DNA of 8,791 bases, taken from Chloroflexota bacterium (GTDB lineage Bacteria; Chloroflexota; Dormibacteria; Dormibacterales; Dormibacteraceae). Position numbers and translations under genes: made by a program. Under the pieces are notes generated by a model. It was not told where the DNA came from. It saw only the letters and a program-made list of their open reading frames with translations, and did not search any database. Of the stretch, positions 1-5,242 are shown piece after piece (position 1 is the first letter of the stretch; each line of letters starts with the position of its first letter). The stretch lies in the NCBI GenBank assembly GCA_005880175.1, contig VBJR01000035.1, forward strand, positions 1 to 8,791, read 5' to 3'.

Positions 1-270
1 CGGCTGGCCGGGAACCTCCACCGTGGCCTCGTAGCGGAGGCGGGCGGTGCCGGGCGCCAGCGTCAGGCGGCGGATGGCGTTGCCGTAGGGGTCGGTCAGC
101 TCGTCCACGCTCACCGGGGGGTCCAGCTCCCAGGTCTCGCGCAGGATGTCGACGGACTCGCCTCGACGGGCGGCAACCTGCACCAGCGCGGGAACCGGGG
201 CGGCCAGCGCGTAGGTGAATGCACAGCCAACCCGGAGCGTGATCCTGTCCTTCAGAGCTGAGTCGACCAT
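1..270 (-). CDS. Transglutaminase-family protein, N-terminal part (runs off the left edge)
   Basis: Reading leftward from the ATG at 270, the frame is open for 90 codons to the window edge, so only the N-terminal region is present. It begins MVDSALKDRITLRVGCAFTY and continues with APVPALVQVAAR (residues 24-35), then TDPYGNAIRRLTLAPG (59-74) and an LRYEATVEV strand (78-86). The pattern of an aromatic-rich strand, an AP.PAL.QV segment, a D.YGN...R motif and a Y.A.V.V strand is what I know from the N-terminal beta domain of bacterial transglutaminase-like proteases. The catalytic Cys/His/Asp core would lie outside the window. No Shine-Dalgarno is evident before the ATG. It is divergent from the ATP-grasp operon with a 113-bp gap, which fits the known habit of these loci to carry a second transglutaminase-like gene. 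Family assignment is by pattern recognition; an intact catalytic domain cannot be confirmed here. Confidence 0.75.
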   Translation of the reverse strand, partial: MVDSALKDRITLRVGCAFTYALAAPVPALVQVAARRGESVDILRETWELDPPVSVDELTDPYGNAIRRLTLAPGTARLRYEATVEVPGQP

Positions 271-373
271 ACGGGAGCGCGGGCCGCCGCGATTCGTGTG
301 GTCCGCACGAACCCAGCCGCGGAGGCTGAGCCGGGTGGGTGGGAGATGCGGGGAGGGTGGCCCCGTAGACTTC

Positions 374-380
374 GAAGGAG
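374..380 (+). promoter_or_regulatory. Shine-Dalgarno for the ATP-grasp gene
   Basis: GAAGGAG lies 3 nt before the ATG at 384. The spacing is short, but it is the only strong SD near a start in this region, and it selects the ATG at 384 over the upstream GTG/ATG codons in other frames. Confidence 0.6.
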
Positions 381-383
381 ATC

Positions 384-1772
384 ATGGGTAGGGTCGTCCC
401 TGCGCAGGCAGAGGCGCGGGGTGCCTTCTACGACGAGATGCTGGCGGCTCCGGGGCAGCCGAGGCGTCCCTACCTTCGAATCCACCAGCGGCTCCAGACG
501 CTGGGCCATTCGGAGCTGCGGCGGCGCCAGCGGCTGGCCCAGCGGGTGTTCCGGGAGCTGGGCATCACGTTCACGGTGTACGAGGATGACCGCGGCATCG
601 AGAAGCTCTTCCCGGTGGACCTGATACCGCGGGTCATCGATGGCCGCACGTGGACCCGCCTGGAGCGCGGCCTCAAGCAGCGCGTCGTGGCGCTGAACCT
701 CTTCCTGGAGGACATCTACGGCGAGCAGCGCATCCTGCGCCAGGGGGCCGTTCCCAGCGACGTGGTGCTGTCGGCGGACGGCTTCCGCCGCGAGCTCGTC
801 GGCCTCCGCGCGCCGCGCGGGCTCCACTGCCACGTGGCAGGCATCGACCTGGTTCGCGACCACGTGGGCGAGTTCCACGTGCTGGAGGACAACCTCCGCA
901 CGCCGTCCGGCATCTCCTACGTGCTCGCGAACCGGCAGATCCTCAAGCGCGTGGTCCCCGAGCTGTTCATCGGGTACGACGTCAGGCCCGTCGATGGCTA
1001 CTGCCACGAGTTCCTGAGCAACCTGCGCTGGCTGGCGGGGTCGCGCGTGGTAGATCCCACGGTGGTGCTGCTCACGCCGGGCATCTACAACTCGGCGTAC
1101 TTCGAGCACTGGTTTCTCGCCAAGCAGATGGGCATCGAGCTGGTCGAGGGCTCGGACCTGCTCGTGGACCAGGACCGCGTCTTCATGCGCACAACGGACG
1201 GCCTGCGTCCGGTGCACGTGGTGTACCGGCGCGTCGACGACGCCTACCTGGACCCCATCTTCGGCCGCCCCGACAGCCTGCTCGGGATACCCGGTCTGGT
1301 CAACGCCTATCGCGCGGGCGGCGTCGTGATCGCGAATGGGCTCGGCAACGGCGTGGCCGACGACAAGGCCGTGTACGCGCTCGTGCCGGACATCATCCGC
1401 TACTACCTCGGCGAGGAGCCTCTGCTGCCCAACGTGCCGACCTACATCTGCACCCGCGACGCGGAGCGCAGGTACGTGGTGGACCACCTCGAGCACCTGG
1501 TCGTCAAGACGGTGGGCGGGTCGGGAGGCTACGGGATGCTGATCGGTCCGATATCCACGCGTGCCCAGCGCGCCCGGATGCGCCGGCTGATCGAGGCCCA
1601 CCCGCGCCGTTTCGTCGCCCAGCCGGTGATCGACCTCTCGGTGCAGCCCGTGCTCACGTCCGGCGGCATCGCCAGCCGTCACCAGGACCTGCGGCCGTTC
1701 GTGCTGTCGGGCCCGGAGACGACGGTGACGCCCGGCGGCCTCAGGGCGGCGGCAGCCGCGACACCTGGGTGA
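384..1772 (+). CDS. Circularly permuted ATP-grasp protein (CP_ATPgrasp type, DUF404/DUF407-like), C-terminus frameshifted
   Basis: A predicted ATP-dependent carboxylate-amine ligase of the circularly permuted ATP-grasp family; family members are thought to form amide or peptide bonds, with unknown substrate. The 462-aa product shows the family hallmarks in order: YDEM near the N-terminus (16-19), VYEDDRGIEKLFPVDLIPR (65-83), LEDNLRTPSGISY (167-179, the permuted E.N.R metal/nucleotide motif), NGLGNGVADDKAV (318-330), the glycine-rich VKTVGGSGGYGM (374-385), and HQDLRPFV (433-440). After VTPGGL (448-453) the protein departs from the family and ends in a low-complexity RAAAAATPG. The expected C-terminal motif appears in another frame just downstream (see 1742-1798). 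The last beta strand of the domain is therefore missing, and activity is doubtful unless the break is a sequencing error. The stop lies 12 nt before the alpha-E gene, so the two are surely co-transcribed. Family call is very secure; functional status is not. Confidence 0.93.
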   Translation: MGRVVPAQAEARGAFYDEMLAAPGQPRRPYLRIHQRLQTLGHSELRRRQRLAQRVFRELGITFTVYEDDRGIEKLFPVDLIPRVIDGRTWTRLERGLKQRVVALNLFLEDIYGEQRILRQGAVPSDVVLSADGFRRELVGLRAPRGLHCHVAGIDLVRDHVGEFHVLEDNLRTPSGISYVLANRQILKRVVPELFIGYDVRPVDGYCHEFLSNLRWLAGSRVVDPTVVLLTPGIYNSAYFEHWFLAKQMGIELVEGSDLLVDQDRVFMRTTDGLRPVHVVYRRVDDAYLDPIFGRPDSLLGIPGLVNAYRAGGVVIANGLGNGVADDKAVYALVPDIIRYYLGEEPLLPNVPTYICTRDAERRYVVDHLEHLVVKTVGGSGGYGMLIGPISTRAQRARMRRLIEAHPRRFVAQPVIDLSVQPVLTSGGIASRHQDLRPFVLSGPETTVTPGGLRAAAAATPG

Positions 1773-1798
1773 CGGCGAGCGAAGATGGCGCTCCTTAG
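1742..1798 (+). other. Out-of-frame remnant of the ATP-grasp C-terminus
   Basis: In the frame one base before the annotated codons, this stretch reads QGGGSRDTWVTASEDGAP and then TAG. The family normally ends ...GG-L-T-R-V-A-L...GSLVVNSSQGGG(S/T)KDTWVL, so this is the native C-terminal tail displaced by a frame change. About 15 codons plus one base seem lost between GGL and QGGG; the family length is recalled from memory, not aligned. In this frame the ancestral stop would overlap the alpha-E start at 1785 by 14 nt, a typical operon overlap. Confidence 0.8.
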
Positions 1799-2753
1799 CC
1801 GCGTCGCCACCATGCTGTACGTGCTCGGCCGCGACGTGGAGCGGACGGAGCACCTGGCCAGGCTCCTGCGCGTGCACTTCGAGCTCTCGCTCGATCGCTC
1901 GACTCCCTCGCGGCGTCGCTTCTGGTCCGACTTCCTGGTGCTCGCGGGCTGGCCGGTCCCCGGCCCGGTGGCCAGGGAGCACGCCGTCGCGCTGGTGCTC
2001 GGCGACGCCGCCGGGCCGTCGCTGCGCCGGTCGCTGGAGTCCGCGCGCCGCGCGGCGCAAGCCGTCCGGCCCTCGCTCTCCATGGAGACCTGGGAGCAGC
2101 TCAACTCCCTCTACTGGCGCATGTCCGACGCCGGCTGGCAGGGCCGGCCCGACTCCTACCTCCGCCAGGTCGAGATGGGCACGCAGCTCGTCGCGGGGCT
2201 GGTGGACGACACGATGACGCACGACGAGGCATGGCACTTCGTCAAGCTCGGCAAGCACCACGAGCGCGCGGCCAACGTGGTCCGGCTCGTCACGCGCAAG
2301 GCCGCCGAGCTCGCGGAGCACGAGGAGGACGCGATCGCGTGGGCCAGCGTGCTCCGGAGCTGCGCCTCGCTGGAGACGTTCCGAATGCGGTTCGGCGCGG
2401 CCGTGAGCGCGCCAGCCGTGTCGCGGTTCCTGCTGCTCGACCGCCGGAGCCCGCACTCGGCCGGGTTCTGCATCACGGCGGCGCTGGCGGCCGTCCAGGG
2501 CATCGACGACCCCGAGGCGGAGAGCCCGCCCCACCGCGTCCTGGGCCGGTTGGCCGCCACGTTCCAGTACGCCGACCCGGCGCAGGTCGGCGCCTCGCCC
2601 GGCGAGCTGGCGACGCGCTTCGACGGGCGGAACGCCGAGCTGCACCAGGCGCTGCGCAGCGCTTACTTCCAGCCCAGCCAGCTCGCGCTCGACCCCGAGG
2701 GGGACCAGCTCACCCGCCATCCGCAGCAGCAGCAGCAGCGGTCGGGGGGCTGA
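1785..2753 (+). CDS. Alpha-E domain protein (DUF403 family)
   Basis: A 322-aa, mostly helical protein of the alpha-E family, which is almost always encoded beside circularly permuted ATP-grasp and transglutaminase genes. Its biochemical role is not established; it is thought to take part in the same predicted peptide/amide-forming pathway. Visible hallmarks are LSRVATMLYVLGRDVERTEH (4-23), matching the family's N-terminal LSR.A..LYWL.R..ER.E pattern; RPSLSMETWEQLNSLY (95-110); WHFVKLGKHHERAANVVRL (150-168), the second ER-containing helix; and SRFLLLDRRSPHS (213-225). The length is normal. The extreme C-terminus is a short hydrophilic tail with five consecutive glutamines encoded by pure CAG codons. 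The start at 1785 is the only ATG that preserves the LSR motif; its SD is weak, so translation probably depends on coupling to the ATP-grasp gene. The stop overlaps the next start (TGATG). Confidence 0.93.
   Translation: MALLSRVATMLYVLGRDVERTEHLARLLRVHFELSLDRSTPSRRRFWSDFLVLAGWPVPGPVAREHAVALVLGDAAGPSLRRSLESARRAAQAVRPSLSMETWEQLNSLYWRMSDAGWQGRPDSYLRQVEMGTQLVAGLVDDTMTHDEAWHFVKLGKHHERAANVVRLVTRKAAELAEHEEDAIAWASVLRSCASLETFRMRFGAAVSAPAVSRFLLLDRRSPHSAGFCITAALAAVQGIDDPEAESPPHRVLGRLAATFQYADPAQVGASPGELATRFDGRNAELHQALRSAYFQPSQLALDPEGDQLTRHPQQQQQRSGG
2724..2738 (+). repeat. (CAG)5 trinucleotide tract in the alpha-E C-terminus
   Basis: Five perfect CAG codons in a row encode Gln314-Gln318 (HPQQQQQRSGG), four codons before the stop. 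The tract lies outside the conserved domain and is a likely place for slippage-driven length variation. Confidence 0.85.
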
Positions 2754-3577
2754 TGCGGCTCTGGATCACCCACCGGACGAACTACCGGTACAGCGCCGAC
2801 GTCAGCGAGGCGCACATGGAGCTGCGACTGCGGCCGGCAGGGGTCGAGGGCCAGCGCATCCACGCGTACGACCTCGACGTGTGGCCCCAGACCACGGTGC
2901 GCGGCTACGTGGACGGCTTCGGCAACCACGTCCAGTACTTCAACCTGCTCGCGGCGCACCCGGCGCTGGAGGTCTTCAGCCGCGTTCAGGTCGAGACCGG
3001 CGACGCGCCCCGGCCGGAGCCGCTCGACCTGGCCCCCCTCGACCTGCTGCTCTTCCGAGCCCCGGTGCTCGACACCGCGGGCGTGCGGCGACTGGGCCGG
3101 CGCGCGCGCCTGCGCGACCCGGCCTCCCCGGAGCAGGTCCTGGAGGCGCTGGACAGGACCGTGGGCACCATCGCGGGAGCCCTCACGTACGCCACCGACG
3201 TCACCACCGTCTCCACCGACGTGGAGGAGGCGCTGAAGCTGGGGCGCGGCGTGTGCCAGGACTTCGCGCACGTATTCATCGCGGTGGCCCGGGCCATCGG
3301 CGTCCCGTGCCGCTACGTGAGCGGCTACGTGTACGAGGGCGACGGCGAGCCCTTCACCGGGGCGTCCCACGCCTGGGCCGAGGCCTGGGTCCCGGAACGG
3401 GGGTGGACGGCGTACGACCCAACGCATCCGGGCCTCTCGCCGGAGCACTACGTGCGCCTGGCCGTGGGCCGCGACTACCGCGACGCGGCGCCCACGCGTG
3501 GGGTGTTCATGGGCTCGGCGGAGAGCGTCATGGAGGCCACGGTCGAGATCCGGACGACCGGTACCGGCCCGACCTGA
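2753..3577 (+). CDS. Transglutaminase-like cysteine protease (bacterial transglutaminase family)
   Basis: A 274-aa protein of the papain-like transglutaminase superfamily; bacterial members near ATP-grasp/alpha-E genes are predicted peptidases or amidotransferases acting on the amide bonds of the same pathway. The N-terminal domain opens MRLWITHRTNYRYSADVSEA, with the H.T.Y.Y pattern of Bact_transglu_N. The core carries a full triad: Cys168 in GRGVCQDFAHVFIAVAR, His206 in ASHAWAEAWV and Asp222 in TAYDPTHP. VPCRYVSGYV (184-193) is the usual strand after the Cys helix. No signal peptide or membrane segment is seen, so it is probably cytoplasmic. The ATG at 2753 overlaps the alpha-E stop as TGATG, indicating translational coupling; longer in-frame extensions upstream are antisense-like reading through the alpha-E gene. 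It is the last gene of the operon; no clear hairpin-plus-T-run terminator follows. Confidence 0.95.
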   Translation: MRLWITHRTNYRYSADVSEAHMELRLRPAGVEGQRIHAYDLDVWPQTTVRGYVDGFGNHVQYFNLLAAHPALEVFSRVQVETGDAPRPEPLDLAPLDLLLFRAPVLDTAGVRRLGRRARLRDPASPEQVLEALDRTVGTIAGALTYATDVTTVSTDVEEALKLGRGVCQDFAHVFIAVARAIGVPCRYVSGYVYEGDGEPFTGASHAWAEAWVPERGWTAYDPTHPGLSPEHYVRLAVGRDYRDAAPTRGVFMGSAESVMEATVEIRTTGTGPT

Positions 3578-3681
3578 CGGGGTGGTCGCGGCTACAGTTG
3601 CCCCGCGTGTTCAGGTTCACCTCGATCACATCGTCCGGATTGCCGACGCGCCCGAAGGTTCCTGACCTCCTCCCGACCCCG

Positions 3682-3708
3682 TTGAGACCGAGCTGAACCT
3701 CCTATCCT
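3682..3708 (+). promoter_or_regulatory. Possible promoter, TTGAGA-N15-TATCCT
   Basis: A -35-like TTGAGA and a -10-like TATCCT are separated by 15 nt, somewhat shorter than the usual 16-18. The -10 ends 8 nt before the ATG at 3717, the geometry of a leaderless start in high-GC Gram-positive bacteria. It would drive the small ORFs at 3717/3754. Confidence 0.35.
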
Positions 3709-3753
3709 GACCCTGGATGGATCGCCAGGACGGCGTGCCGGAGCGCATGGGCC

Positions 3754-4044
3754 GTGCCCTTGGACGGGCGCCGCACCAGGGCCGGGCGATCGTCCGGCAG
3801 CTGGGCGATCCCGCGATGGCAGGACCAGCTGACCGGGCGGGGCCGGGCGGCAGCGGCCAGGCACCCTGACGTCGTCGAGCGGGCCGCACAACGTGTCACC
3901 GATCGCGCGATGTGGGGCATCGCCGCCCGTGCCGGCGTCCTGGGTACGGCGCTGCACCGGGTGCGGCCGTCCGCTGGCCTGGCGGTCGGCCGGCTGGCGC
4001 GTGGCCTCGCCGAGAGCCTTCGCCGGCCCCACGACAAGCCGTAG
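3754..4044 (+). CDS. Hypothetical 96-aa protein (uncertain)
   Basis: A GTG-started, 96-codon frame of unknown function. The N-terminal half is Arg/Gly-rich and not convincing. From about residue 38 on it looks more protein-like: HPDVVERAAQRVTDRAMWGI, then ARAGVLGTALHRV and LAVGRLARGLAESLRR, which would form amphipathic basic helices. No SD precedes the GTG. A different frame starting at the ATG at 3717 has the better promoter geometry and reads MDRQDGVPERMGRALGRAP before stopping at 3869, inside this ORF. One possibility is a single gene split by a frameshift near 3855-3869; another is that neither frame is real. GC-rich third positions occur in both frames and do not decide between them. Confidence 0.3.
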   Translation: MPLDGRRTRAGRSSGSWAIPRWQDQLTGRGRAAAARHPDVVERAAQRVTDRAMWGIAARAGVLGTALHRVRPSAGLAVGRLARGLAESLRRPHDKP

Positions 4045-4079
4045 CGGACCAGCACCGCATGTCGCCTGAGCGTGGTCGG

Positions 4080-4085
4080 TAGCCT
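4080..4085 (+). promoter_or_regulatory. Probable -10 element for a leaderless start
   Basis: TAGCCT fits the actinobacterial TAnnnT -10 consensus and ends 6 nt before the GTG at 4092, so transcription would begin at or next to the start codon. No convincing -35 is seen, and there is no SD before the GTG, which supports leaderless translation. Confidence 0.4.
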
Positions 4086-4091
4086 TCGACC

Positions 4092-4334
4092 GTGAGCCAC
4101 ATCCGCCCAGGCGATCGTCTCGCGGTTCGCGGCGCCGACCAGGTCGAGGGTCGTGTCCGGCGCGTGGACAGGGACGGGATCCTGGTCGATTGGGGCGGCC
4201 GGCTCGGGACACAGCGGCACGATTGGTCGGACGTCGGTGCCCGGCTCGTGCGGCTGCCGCGGCGAACGTCGTACGGCCCCTCGAAGGGCCGCTACCGCAA
4301 CGACGAGACGGGCGGGGTCACCGGAGTCGGCTGA
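4092..4334 (+). CDS. Small hypothetical protein, probably an SH3-like beta barrel
   Basis: An 80-aa protein beginning MSHIRPGDRLAVRG. Alternating short hydrophobic strands follow: VEGRVRRVDRDGILVDWGG (18-36), then RHDWSDVGARLVRL (42-55), and then a polar tail rich in Arg, Gly and Tyr (SYGPSKGRYRNDETGG). The order of a PGD.L.VRG strand, a G.V..VD..G strand and an I.VDWG strand recalls small beta-barrel proteins such as KOW/Tudor-like domains or the actinobacterial DUF1918 group, but I do not recognise a specific family. The basic tail could bind nucleic acid (inference). Translation probably starts without a leader, since a -10 hexamer lies just upstream and no SD is present. It stands alone, convergent with the leftward transporter operon. 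Confidence 0.5.
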   Translation: MSHIRPGDRLAVRGADQVEGRVRRVDRDGILVDWGGRLGTQRHDWSDVGARLVRLPRRTSYGPSKGRYRNDETGGVTGVG

Positions 4335-4342
4335 CCCGGCCA

Positions 4343-4558
4343 CTACAGTGTGCGGTCGCGCGCTACGGCAGCCTGCGCTCCGCGACCCAGCGGCACCTCC
4401 TGCAGCCAGCCCGGCCACGACTCCCGCAGGCGCCCGCGCCAGCCAGCCGGCGCGGCGCACGACGATGTCGCCGCCGAGATGCCGGCCTCGACGCCGTCGT
4501 CCGACCGGAGCGCGAGGTGCGGGGCGGGCTCCAGGAGCGCGCCCGCCGGGCCAGGCAT
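4343..4558 (-). CDS. Hypothetical 71-aa ORF abutting the b561-like gene (uncertain)
   Basis: A leftward frame beginning MPGPAGALLEPAPHLALRSD and ending QAAVARDRTL. Its ATG is immediately next to the stop of the preceding membrane-protein gene (TAGATG), an arrangement that allows reinitiation. The central part, WRGRLRESWPGWLQEVPLG (about residues 39-57), is Trp-rich and could be a short amphipathic segment. Third codon positions are mostly G or C, as expected for a real gene here, but other frames in this GC-rich stretch are also open. I recognise no family. It may be a genuine operon tail or merely unused sequence between convergent transcripts. Confidence 0.3.
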   Translation of the reverse strand: MPGPAGALLEPAPHLALRSDDGVEAGISAATSSCAAPAGWRGRLRESWPGWLQEVPLGRGAQAAVARDRTL

Positions 4559-5242
4559 CTACCACCACCTGAACAGCCGGGCGACGAGGATGCCCCCGGC
4601 CGCGAGGCCCAGGCCGACCACGAAGAACGCGGAGCCGGGTGCCCTTCCGGCATCGATCCACGCGATCCAGGGCGCCGCGGCGGGGCTGAGGAGGAGGGCG
4701 GCGATCGCTCCGGCCGCCAACATGCCGAGGGTCACGCCGGGCCGCAGCCGGCGTCCGGGCGCCGGCTCCGGCGCACCGCGCCTCAAGTCCTTCGCGATCA
4801 GGCGTGGGACCTCGAGAAAGTGGCCGATGACATGGATCGCGATCGCCGGCATCCAGACCAGGAAGCTGATGACGTGCAGGGCGACGAACGGACCGGGGGA
4901 CGCCGGGCCGGTGAAGACGAGCGCGATCCCGCTGCCGACGACGGCCAGGGTGGAGGCGACGACGAGCGGGGCCAGCAGACGGAGCGGGAGTGGAGGCGGA
5001 CCCTGGAGTACGAAGGCTGGATTCCCCGTGTAGTAGCGGACGAACCGCCATCCGGTGGAGCCCAGCTTGACGGCCAGCGGGCCGGCCATCAGCACCCCGA
5101 CGAAAACGTGGGCGGACAGCAGCGTGCCGAGATCGGACACGGTCGCGAGCTCGACCACGAACACCACCAGGAGCACCGCACCCGCCATCGCGGTCAGCCG
5201 CTCGTTGGCGGCAACGCCTCGATTGTCGGAGCGCTGCATCAT
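4559..5242 (-). CDS. Multi-pass membrane protein, cytochrome b561/DUF4405-like
   Basis: A 227-aa integral membrane protein with about six hydrophobic segments: roughly 17-35, 41-60, 88-110, 118-141, 168-188 and 203-222. Histidines sit inside helices where b-type haem ligands would be expected: His45 (SAHVFVGVL), His123 (ALHVISFLVW), and His137 and His141 (AIHVIGHFLEVPRLI). The loop KLGSTGWRFVRYYTGNPAF (59-77) is typical of a family of actinobacterial proteins related to cytochrome b561/DUF4405, which probably move electrons across the membrane or bind haem. The first ATG (5242) overlaps the MMPL stop as ATGA, and a second Met follows directly; I chose the first because of that overlap. No clear SD is present, so translation likely depends on coupling to the transporter. 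The same frame stays open far upstream, but that part is antisense-style shadow of the transporter. Haem binding is inference. Confidence 0.85.
   Translation of the reverse strand: MMQRSDNRGVAANERLTAMAGAVLLVVFVVELATVSDLGTLLSAHVFVGVLMAGPLAVKLGSTGWRFVRYYTGNPAFVLQGPPPLPLRLLAPLVVASTLAVVGSGIALVFTGPASPGPFVALHVISFLVWMPAIAIHVIGHFLEVPRLIAKDLRRGAPEPAPGRRLRPGVTLGMLAAGAIAALLLSPAAAPWIAWIDAGRAPGSAFFVVGLGLAAGGILVARLFRWW

Larger units (their letters stand above)
3578..4091. other. Gene-poor stretch with uncertain small ORFs
   Basis: No recognisable protein family is encoded on either strand here. The plus strand has TACAGT at 3593-3598, 8 nt before a GTG at 3607 that opens a 29-codon frame ending at the TGA at 3694-3696. 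It also has a TTGAGA (3682-3687) and TATCCT (3703-3708) pair with a 15-nt spacer, 8 nt before an ATG at 3717 that opens a 50-codon frame ending at 3869. That frame overlaps the 96-codon ORF listed at 3754. Leftward frames across the stretch are long only because of the base composition and show no motif. Confidence 0.5.

Noticed and set aside
366..371. TAGACT as a -10 element for the ATP-grasp operon
   Set aside because: It fits TAnnnT, but the implied transcription start would fall within or just after the SD sequence, and no -35 is visible at the right distance. The true promoter is probably further upstream in 271-365.
252..2720. An 822-codon leftward open frame opposite the ATP-grasp and alpha-E genes
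   Set aside because: It is antisense to two securely identified genes, is rich in Arg, His, Val and Glu repeats typical of reverse-frame reading of GC-rich codons, and shows no domain.
3558..3567. CCGGTACCGG palindrome at the end of the transglutaminase gene as a terminator
   Set aside because: It has no loop of useful size and no following T-run, and it lies inside the coding sequence.
4344..4349. A second TACAGT hexamer as a promoter for a rightward gene
   Set aside because: No start codon lies 6-8 nt downstream, and the rightward frames beyond it run antisense to the b561-like and MMPL genes.
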